The position numbers and the translations under genes were made by a program. From contig CAMCVS010000010.1 of NCBI GenBank assembly GCA_945881965.1, forward strand, positions 43,888-107,887: 64,000 nucleotides of DNA. Reading direction: 5' to 3'. Positions 58,167 through 64,000 of this stretch are shown here, piece by piece (position 1 is the stretch's first letter; each line of letters begins with the position of its first letter). This stretch comes from Paracoccus haematequi (GTDB lineage Bacteria; Pseudomonadota; Alphaproteobacteria; Rhodobacterales; Rhodobacteraceae). A model generated the notes under the pieces. That model saw only the letters and a list, made by a program, of their open reading frames with translations. It was not told where the DNA came from and ran no database searches.

Positions 58167-58672
58167 TGCGCGGGTCTGATCCCGACTGGTCCGCAACGCT
58201 TGCCCCCGGCGAGCGGCTGCTGTGGCAGAGTCGCCCGGCACCTGTTCTGCGGCTGAACCGGCGCGCGGTGCTGCGGCTGCTGCTGGCCCTGTTCTTTGTG
58301 GTCAATGGCTGGCTGTGGCTGCGGTTCGGGATGTGGCTGGGTTTTGCCTTTCTGGCCGCCGCGTTGTGGCTGGTGGCCGAGGTGACAATCGCGCCGCTGA
58401 TCCGCCACCGCGTCACCGCCTATGGGCTGACCAACCACCGCGCGCTGATCCTGACGCAATGGCCTGTGTTGGGCGCGCGGGTCCGCGCATGGCCCATCTC
58501 GGCCGATACGATAGTGACGGCGGATGAAAGCCTGCCGCTGGGCCATGTGTCGTTCGGATTCACGCCGCTGTTTCTGGCCCGCGCGCGGATGCGCGCTGTG
58601 GGTTTTGACCACATCGCAGACGCGGCGGCGGTTCATGCCCTGATCCGCCGTATCCAGCGGGGGCAGGCATGA
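58163..58672 (+). CDS. membrane protein with bPH2-like domain
   Basis: 169-residue protein: opening LAPGERLLWQSRPAPVLRL, two helices (about 34-75) and then RHRVTAYGLTNHRALILTQ, the 'TNxR' pattern of bPH2/DUF304-like domains such as YdbT. It overlaps the preceding gene and the ATG of the dihydroorotase frame by 4 bp. Function unknown; location suggests a link to PyrB or PyrC-like proteins. Confidence 0.7.
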   Translation: MMRGSDPDWSATLAPGERLLWQSRPAPVLRLNRRAVLRLLLALFFVVNGWLWLRFGMWLGFAFLAAALWLVAEVTIAPLIRHRVTAYGLTNHRALILTQWPVLGARVRAWPISADTIVTADESLPLGHVSFGFTPLFLARARMRAVGFDHIADAAAVHALIRRIQRGQA

Positions 58673-58692
58673 CCCCGCAAAAGGACCGCCCC

Positions 58693-59973
58693 ATGACCGC
58701 GACACTGTTGCAGAACGCCCGCTTGATCGACCCGGCGGGCGATACCGTCACGCCCGGTTCGCTGCTGATTGTGGATGGCGTGATCGCCGCAGTGGGCGCG
58801 GAAATTCCCTTGCCGGCCGGCGTGCGGGTGATCGACATGGGCGGGCTGCATCTGGCCCCCGGTATCGTCGATATCGGCGTCAAGGTCGGCGAACCGGGCG
58901 AACGGCACAAGGAAAGTTTCCGCTCTGCGGGCCAAGCGGCGGCGGCGGGTGGTGTGACCACGATTGTCGCCCGTCCCGACACCGCGCCGCCCATCGACAC
59001 GCCCGAGGCGCTGGAATTCGTCGCCCGCCGCGCGCGCGAGGCGTCGCTGGTGCGCGTGCTGGCCATGTCGGCGCTGACCAAGGGCCGCGCGGGCCGCGAG
59101 ATGGTCGAGATCGGCTTTCTGCAAGATGCAGGCGCAGTGGCGTTCACCGATGGCACCCATGTCGTGACGGATACCAAGGTGCTGACCCGCGCCCTGACCT
59201 ATGCGCACGGCCTTGGCGCGCTGGTGATCGGGCACCCCCAAGACCCCGGCCTGTCGCGCGGTGCTGCGGCCACATCGGGCAAATTCGCCTCCCTGCGCGG
59301 CTTGCCCGCCGTGTCTCCGATGGCCGAACGCATGGGGCTGGACCGTGACATCGCCCTGATCGAGATGACCGGCGCGCGCTATCACTTTGACCAGATCACC
59401 ACCGCCCGCGCCCTGCCCGCGCTGGAACGCGCCAAGCGTAACGGGCTGGATGTGACGGCGGGCACATCCATCCACCATGTCACGCTGAACGAATTTGACG
59501 TGGCCGATTATCGCACCTTCTTTCGCCTGACCCCGCCCCTGCGGTCCGAAGATGACCGGCAGGCGACGGTGGACGCGCTGCGGACCGGGGTCATCGACAT
59601 CCTGGCGTCGATGCACACGCCGCAGGACGAGGAAAGCAAACGCCTGCCGTTCGAGGATGCCGCGCCGGGGGCCGTGGGGCTGGAAACCTTCCTGCCCGCT
59701 ATGCTGCGGCTGTTCCATTCCGGCGATCTGACCCTGCCCGCGCTGTTCCGCCTTGCGTCGCTGAACCCGGCGAAGCGGCTGGGCCTGCCGCAGGGGCGGC
59801 TGGCCGTGGGCGCGCCCGCCGATCTGGTGGCGTTCGACCCCCATGCGCCCTTTGTGCTGGATCGCTTTGCGCTGCGGTCGAAATCCAAGAACACGCCCTT
59901 TGACGGCGCGCGGATGCAGGGTATCGTGCGCGCAACATGGGTGGGGGGCACCCTGATCTTCGGAGAGCTGTAG
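58693..59973 (+). CDS. pyrC: dihydroorotase homologue (PyrC family), predicted non-catalytic
   Basis: 426-residue amidohydrolase-fold protein in the pyrimidine cluster. Active dihydroorotases carry DxHxHxREPG at the first metal site; here the block is VDIGVKVGEPG (H to G62, H to K64, R to G66). The late ATDHAPH motif is ASMHTPQ (Asp to M307, His to Q311). Only parts such as H261/H262 remain. It therefore fits the inactive PyrX/PyrC' group that structurally supports PyrB in other bacteria. The start at 58693 follows AAAAGGA; an in-frame ATG at 58669 overlaps the upstream gene and is an alternative. Confidence 0.9.
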   Translation: MTATLLQNARLIDPAGDTVTPGSLLIVDGVIAAVGAEIPLPAGVRVIDMGGLHLAPGIVDIGVKVGEPGERHKESFRSAGQAAAAGGVTTIVARPDTAPPIDTPEALEFVARRAREASLVRVLAMSALTKGRAGREMVEIGFLQDAGAVAFTDGTHVVTDTKVLTRALTYAHGLGALVIGHPQDPGLSRGAAATSGKFASLRGLPAVSPMAERMGLDRDIALIEMTGARYHFDQITTARALPALERAKRNGLDVTAGTSIHHVTLNEFDVADYRTFFRLTPPLRSEDDRQATVDALRTGVIDILASMHTPQDEESKRLPFEDAAPGAVGLETFLPAMLRLFHSGDLTLPALFRLASLNPAKRLGLPQGRLAVGAPADLVAFDPHAPFVLDRFALRSKSKNTPFDGARMQGIVRATWVGGTLIFGEL

Positions 59974-60582
59974 ATGCCCACCTTTGACACCGCCCTGCCC
60001 CTGCTGCTGATCTGGGCCCTCACGGGCTATCTGTTCGGGTCGGTGCCGTTTGGCCTGTTGCTGACGCGGATGTTGGGACTGGGCGATATACGCGCCATCG
60101 GATCGGGGAATATCGGCGCCACCAACGTCCTGCGGACCGGCAACAAGGGCGCGGCGCTGGCGACCCTGATCCTGGACGGGGCCAAGGCGGCGGCCGCCGT
60201 GCTGGTCGCGCGCGCATTCGCGGGCGAGGATGCGGCACAGGTGGCGGGGCTGTCTGCCTTTGTCGGGCATTGCTTTCCGGTCTGGCTGGGATTCAAGGGC
60301 GGCAAGGGCGTGGCGACGTTTCTGGGCCTATTGCTGGCGCTGGTGTTTCCGCTGGGCCTGTTCTGCTGCCTGACATGGGCGGCGACGGCGGCCTTGTCGC
60401 GGATATCATCGCTGGCGGCACTGATGGCGGCGGCCCTGTCCACCGTCTGGGTGTTCGTGCTGGACCGGGGCGATGTGTTCTTTCTGTGCGCCATGCTGAC
60501 GCTGTTGGTGTTTTTCACCCACCGCGCCAATATCGCCCGCCTGCGCGCGGGCACCGAACCGCAGATCGGCCAAAAGGGCTGA
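59974..60582 (+). CDS. plsY: glycerol-3-phosphate acyltransferase PlsY
   Basis: Transfers acyl groups from acyl-phosphate to glycerol-3-phosphate, starting phospholipid synthesis. The 202-residue integral membrane protein has the PlsY motifs GSVPFGLLLTR, GSGNIGATNVLRTGNKG and GFKGGKGVATFLG and about five helices. Its ATG directly follows the TAG of the dihydroorotase homologue, so it is the last gene of the pyr string. Confidence 0.95.
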   Translation: MPTFDTALPLLLIWALTGYLFGSVPFGLLLTRMLGLGDIRAIGSGNIGATNVLRTGNKGAALATLILDGAKAAAAVLVARAFAGEDAAQVAGLSAFVGHCFPVWLGFKGGKGVATFLGLLLALVFPLGLFCCLTWAATAALSRISSLAALMAAALSTVWVFVLDRGDVFFLCAMLTLLVFFTHRANIARLRAGTEPQIGQKG

Positions 60583-60658
60583 AAGCGACGCGGAACGCCG
60601 CTTGCGGTCTTGCGCCGCCCGTGGCCCCCGGCAAGTCTGCCCGCAGGAGGACCCCGCC

Positions 60659-61891
60659 ATGCGCCTGACCGATCTGGATATCATCGTGACTGCCCCGCCT
60701 GCCCCAGGCTGGGGCGGGCGTTACTGGATTTTCGTCAAGGTGACGACCGATACCGGGATCACCGGTTGGGGCGAGTGTTATGCGTCATCGGTCGGGCCTG
60801 ATGCGATGACTGCGGTGATCCGAGACGTGTTCGACCGCCACATGGCGGGCGAGTCCCCCGAGAATATAGAAATGATGTTCCGCCGCGCCTATTCGTCGGG
60901 GTTCACACAGCGGCCCGACCTGACGGTGATGGGGGCGTTTTCGGGCCTTGAGATCGCCTGCTGGGACATTCTGGGCAAGGACCGCGACCGCCCCGTCTGG
61001 GCCTTGTTGGGCGGGCGGATGAATGACCGGCTGCGCGCCTATACCTATCTTTATCCGCAACCCGGCGACAACGTGGCCGAATTTTGGGTGTCGCCCGAAT
61101 TGGCCGCCATATCGGCCACCGAGGCCCTGTCGCGCGGCTATACGGCGGTGAAATTCGACCCGGCAGGCCCCTATACCATCCGGGGTGGCCACATGCCTGC
61201 GATGTCGGACATCACCCGGTCGGTGGCGTTCTGCCGCGAAATCCGCGCCGCCGTGGGTGACCGGGCCGATCTTTTGTTCGGCACCCATGGCCAGTTCTCC
61301 ACCGCTGGCGCAATCCGGCTGGGGCAGGCGTTGGAGCCCTATAGCCCGCTGTGGTATGAAGAACCGGTGCCGCCCGATGACGTGGCCAGCATGGCCGCTG
61401 TCGCGCGCGCGGTGCGGATTCCGGTCGCGGGCGGCGAACGGCTGACCACCAAGGCGGAATTTGCCGCATTGCTGCGCGCGGGCGGGGCGGAAATCCTGCA
61501 ACCCGCCTTGGGCCGTGCCGGCGGCATCTGGGAGGCCAAGAAAATCGCCGCCATCGCCGAGGCCTTCAATGCGCAAGTCGCGCCGCATCTCTATGCAGGC
61601 CCCATCGAATGGGCGGCGAACATCCATCTTGCGGCGTCGATCCCCAACCTCTTGATGATCGAAACCGTCGAAACCCCGTTCCACGACGCGCTGATCAAGG
61701 GCACGATCCGGGTCGAGGATGGCCATGTCCGCCCGCCGACCGCGCCCGGTCTGGGTATCGAGGTGGACGAGGCCTTGGCGCGCGCGCATCCCTTCACCGG
61801 CACGGGCCTGCATTTGCAGATGCAGGAAGCGCCCTGTGATTACGCAAACGGCAACCGCTTTGCAGGCGGCGCACCGCGCACGGAACAATAA
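60659..61891 (+). CDS. enolase-superfamily (mandelate racemase/muconate lactonizing) enzyme
   Basis: 410-residue Mg-dependent sugar-acid dehydratase-like enzyme. The N-terminal capping domain includes ITGWGECYASSVGPDAM. The barrel has the catalytic Lys in AVKFDPAGPY, FGTHGQ where many relatives have an Asp metal ligand, YEEPVPPD and GGERLTT, and HLYAGPIEWAANIHLA at the end. The substrate is unknown, probably a sugar acid. GGAGGACCCC precedes the ATG at 60659. A sugar-acid role would fit the TRAP solute-binding gene 1.3 kb downstream. Confidence 0.88.
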   Translation: MRLTDLDIIVTAPPAPGWGGRYWIFVKVTTDTGITGWGECYASSVGPDAMTAVIRDVFDRHMAGESPENIEMMFRRAYSSGFTQRPDLTVMGAFSGLEIACWDILGKDRDRPVWALLGGRMNDRLRAYTYLYPQPGDNVAEFWVSPELAAISATEALSRGYTAVKFDPAGPYTIRGGHMPAMSDITRSVAFCREIRAAVGDRADLLFGTHGQFSTAGAIRLGQALEPYSPLWYEEPVPPDDVASMAAVARAVRIPVAGGERLTTKAEFAALLRAGGAEILQPALGRAGGIWEAKKIAAIAEAFNAQVAPHLYAGPIEWAANIHLAASIPNLLMIETVETPFHDALIKGTIRVEDGHVRPPTAPGLGIEVDEALARAHPFTGTGLHLQMQEAPCDYANGNRFAGGAPRTEQ

Positions 61892-61912
61892 CCCCCACCC
61901 CTCGCATTTTCG

Positions 61913-61940
61913 CTGTCGCATGTTATATGACGTGCGACAG
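61913..61940. promoter_or_regulatory. operator-like palindrome over the arsR-type promoter
   Basis: CTGTCGCATGT (61913-61923) and ACGTGCGACAG (61930-61940) form an 11-bp inverted repeat with one mismatch around TATATG, which itself could act as a -10 box. It lies 17 nt before the ArsR-family start, so it is a strong candidate autoregulatory operator. Confidence 0.6.
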
Positions 61941-61957
61941 TTTGAATGTGAGCCGCG

Positions 61958-62305
61958 ATGAACTCCCATAACCCCCCCGCCCCGCCTTCCGAAATGGCGC
62001 GCTCGGCCGAAATGGCCGCTGCGTATCTCAAGACGCTGGCGCATGAAGGGCGGCTGATGATCCTGTGCCATCTGGGGTCCGGCGAGAAATCGGTGGGCGA
62101 GCTGGAAGAGGCGCTGGAACTGCGCCAAGCCGCCGTCAGCCAGATGCTGGCCCGCCTGCGCGACGAGGGTCTTGTGACCACGCGGCGCGACGGCAAGGTG
62201 ATCTATTACAGCCTTGCCGACCAGAACACCGCCGAGGTGATCGGCCTGCTGTATCGTCTGTTCTGCGGCCCCGCGGACCAGAGCGACGGGCAGATTGGCT
62301 GTTAG
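61958..62305 (+). CDS. ArsR-family repressor, SqrR/BigR-like persulfide sensor
   Basis: 115-residue winged-helix repressor. The DNA-reading helix is LRQAAVSQMLARLRDEGLV. C37 (HEGRLMILCHL) and C103 (YRLFCGP) are spaced 66 residues apart, the same spacing as the dithiol pair that forms the polysulfide bridge in Rhodobacter SqrR, and the flanking SGEKSV block is shared. It should release DNA on sulfide-derived persulfides. No sqr or rhodanese gene is in the window, so targets lie elsewhere or are itself. Confidence 0.85.
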   Translation: MNSHNPPAPPSEMARSAEMAAAYLKTLAHEGRLMILCHLGSGEKSVGELEEALELRQAAVSQMLARLRDEGLVTTRRDGKVIYYSLADQNTAEVIGLLYRLFCGPADQSDGQIGC

Positions 62306-62311
62306 GCGGGA

Positions 62312-62944
62312 CTATTCCGCCTGCAATGCGCCGGCGATTTCGGCGTTTTCCAACGCATAGGCGCCATAACCCGGTCGCCAGACGAACCCCTTGTCCCGCA
62401 ACACTTCCAGCGCTTTCTGAATGGCACCTATCGACGGCGCGCGCCCCGCGTTCGCGGGTTTCAACCGGTCGCGCGCTGTGGCGGAAAACGGCGCGCCATC
62501 CGCCACCAGCATCCGCAACAGCGCCTGTTGCAGGTTCGACAATGACAGGATTTCCGCGCGCCGCGCCGCTGCAATCTCGGCTTGTTTCTGCGCCACGATC
62601 CGCTCCAGCGCAGTTGCGCCGGGTTCCAGCGTCGTCACCAGCGCGCGCAGACATTCCAGCAGCATCTCGGGTTTCCGCCCCAGCGCGGCAAAGGCGCGGT
62701 CAATCTGATCCACGCTCACCTGCAGATGCGCGGCCAGATTGGCGTTGATCCGCGCTGGGTCCGCCGCGCGATCCGCCCACAGATCGACATACTGAACCGT
62801 CTTGCCGCGCTGCTGCAACAGCGGCACCAGATCGCGGCGCAGGAACGTGCTTTTCCCGGTCCGGCGCGGGGCCGCCAGAAACAGGCCCGACTTGGCCCCG
62901 AATATCGGGTCCGCGACCAACAGATCGGCCAGACGCGCCGCCAC
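62312..62944 (-). pseudogene. truncated P-loop ATPase, probably decayed
   Basis: 210-codon frame with GTG start at 62944. The N-terminus has Walker A (FLAAPRRTGKSTFLRRDL) followed by VQYVDLWADRA, then after about 20 residues jumps to AALGRKPEMLLECLRAL and a C-terminal winged-helix-like region. Full-length relatives of about 380 residues carry a Walker B and sensor region between these parts, which is missing here. The conserved NRPDVAARLADL start continues upstream of the GTG, but no start codon remains before a TAA. Internal deletion plus lost start point to a remnant. Confidence 0.55.
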
Positions 62945-63157
62945 ATCCGGTCGGTTGACATGAGAGAGGTCATGTTACTGCAACGTATTCCGCCCAAGGA
63001 TAACCTACCCCCACGCGGAATAACCGACAGTGACCATCCATCCGGCGCAACCGTCTGCCCTCGCCTCACCTGAATCGTTGACAGCGCCCATTGCTATGAC
63101 GCTTAACTGTGCCCGACGCCCCGGGATCAGGAGGGGCGCATCCAGGGAGGAAACCGA

Positions 63158-64000
63158 ATGAACCGTCGCATGATGATGACCACAGTGGCCGCTGCCGCCA
63201 TGGCCCTTGGCCTGGCACCCGCCGCCTATGCCCAAGAAATCACGCTGAAACTGCACCAGTTTCTGCCGCCGCAGGCCACCGTGCCTGCCCATATCCTGAA
63301 GCCCTGGGGCGAGCGTGTCACCGCCGCATCGGGCGGCAAGGTCAAGATTGAACATTATGACGCCATGGCGTTGGGCGGCAAACCCACCGACCTGATGGAT
63401 CAGGCCATCGACGGCGTCGCCGACATCGTCATGACCGTGGTGGGCTATACCCCCGGCCGTTTCCCCAAGACCGAAGTTTTCGAACTGCCCTTCATGATGA
63501 CCAACCCGATCGCCACCGCCAAGGCGTTCCAGGACCTTGTGGATACCGACCTGCAAGCCGGGGAATACAAGGACGTCAAGGTGTTGGGCGCATGGGTGCA
63601 TGGCCCCGGCCTGATCCACTCCAAGGACCCGATCACCAAACTCGAAGACCTCGCCGGCAAGAAACTGCGCGGCCCGACCCGCGTGATTTCCGACATGCTG
63701 TCCGAATTGGGCGCAACCCCCGTCGGCATGCCGCTGCCCGCCATCCCCGAGGCGCTGTCCAAGGGCGTGATCGACGGCACCGTGATCCCGTGGGAAGTAA
63801 CGCCGTCGATCCGTCTCGCCGAACTGGCCAAGAACCACGTCGAATTCGGCGGCACGGAATCGCTGTATACCGCCACGATCATCATGGTGATGAACAAGGC
63901 CAAGTATGACGGCCTGCCCGCCGACGTCCGCGCCGCCATCGACGGCGAGTCTGGAATGAAACTGGCGGAATTTGCCTCGCAGGTGATGTTCGATTACGAC
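63158..64000 (+). CDS. TRAP transporter solute-binding protein DctP family (C-terminus outside window)
   Basis: Partial: 281 codons to the window edge. A signal peptide (MNRRMMMTTVAAAAMALGL with an AYAQE cleavage area) leads to a periplasmic binding fold with ITLKLHQFLPPQATVPAHIL, LEDLAGKKLRGPTRVISDML and EALSKGVIDGTVIPWE. TRAP systems import carboxylates, including sugar acids, using ion gradients. GGGAGGAAACCGA precedes the ATG. The DctQ/DctM permease genes are expected downstream of the window. Confidence 0.92.
   Translation, partial: MNRRMMMTTVAAAAMALGLAPAAYAQEITLKLHQFLPPQATVPAHILKPWGERVTAASGGKVKIEHYDAMALGGKPTDLMDQAIDGVADIVMTVVGYTPGRFPKTEVFELPFMMTNPIATAKAFQDLVDTDLQAGEYKDVKVLGAWVHGPGLIHSKDPITKLEDLAGKKLRGPTRVISDMLSELGATPVGMPLPAIPEALSKGVIDGTVIPWEVTPSIRLAELAKNHVEFGGTESLYTATIIMVMNKAKYDGLPADVRAAIDGESGMKLAEFASQVMFDYD

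Noticed and set aside
58633..60270. 545-codon minus frame across the dihydroorotase and plsY genes
   Set aside because: Crosses two genuine gene ends on the other strand and shows no domain.

Overview
The window looks like a chromosomal segment of an alphaproteobacterium of the order Rhodobacterales (Rhodobacter/Roseobacter relatives). The evidence is its high GC, the order mdh - mcl2-like - nnrU - DUF1737 - mch - sdhCDA..B, a small aa3-type cytochrome oxidase subunit IV, an argH - lipoprotein - lysA - DUF4175 - zinc-ribbon/ftsEX - plsC block, and an SqrR-like ArsR regulator. I saw no rRNA, tRNA, CRISPR array, insertion sequence or prophage. All but the two edge genes are complete.

1-10.4 kb, central carbon: malate dehydrogenase (minus) faces a malyl-CoA thioesterase/lyase-family gene, then come mesaconyl-CoA hydratase and the succinate dehydrogenase operon, with three small unexplained ORFs between sdhA and sdhB. 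Two more small ORFs precede meaB. With phaA/phaB at 25-27 kb, this is much of the ethylmalonyl-CoA pathway entry and exit route plus its TCA link. 10.4-24.2 kb: a minus-strand run (FMN-binding protein, PlsC, FtsX, FtsE), a divergent zinc-ribbon membrane protein, then DUF4175, lysA, a 560-residue unknown protein wedged into the lysA/argH neighbourhood, DUF2834, two tiny lipoproteins and argH, followed by tlpA, a SpoIIAA-like protein and tag. 24.3-34.7 kb: an EAL phosphodiesterase, phaA, phaB, a VOC dioxygenase with an esterase, a DMT exporter, YdcH/DUF465, a methyltransferase with DUF2007, polyprenyl synthase, ispE and a TPR protein.

34.7-49 kb: ETF-ubiquinone oxidoreductase, greA, membrane protein, a lipoprotein with a possible permuted papain fold, oxidase subunit IV, an MBL hydrolase coupled to an acyl-CoA dehydrogenase, a Sua5-type protein, a zinc alcohol dehydrogenase, an MFS exporter with pcaB and an esterase, YqgE, and a DsbD N-terminal-like protein. 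49-64 kb: an RND efflux pump and adaptor, moaB, LysE exporter, family-4-like uracil-DNA glycosylase, then a tightly coupled cluster pyrB - three small membrane-linked proteins - a dihydroorotase homologue that has lost its metal ligands - plsY. It ends with an enolase-superfamily enzyme, an SqrR-like repressor with a strong operator-like palindrome, a decayed ATPase and a TRAP solute-binding protein cut by the window edge.

The most unusual signals are the pyrB/degenerate-dihydroorotase/bPH-like gene string, three tandem 17-bp copies of the yqgE start region that create two tiny upstream ORFs, paired GATCAC palindromes before sdhC, and near-zero spacing at convergent gene ends.
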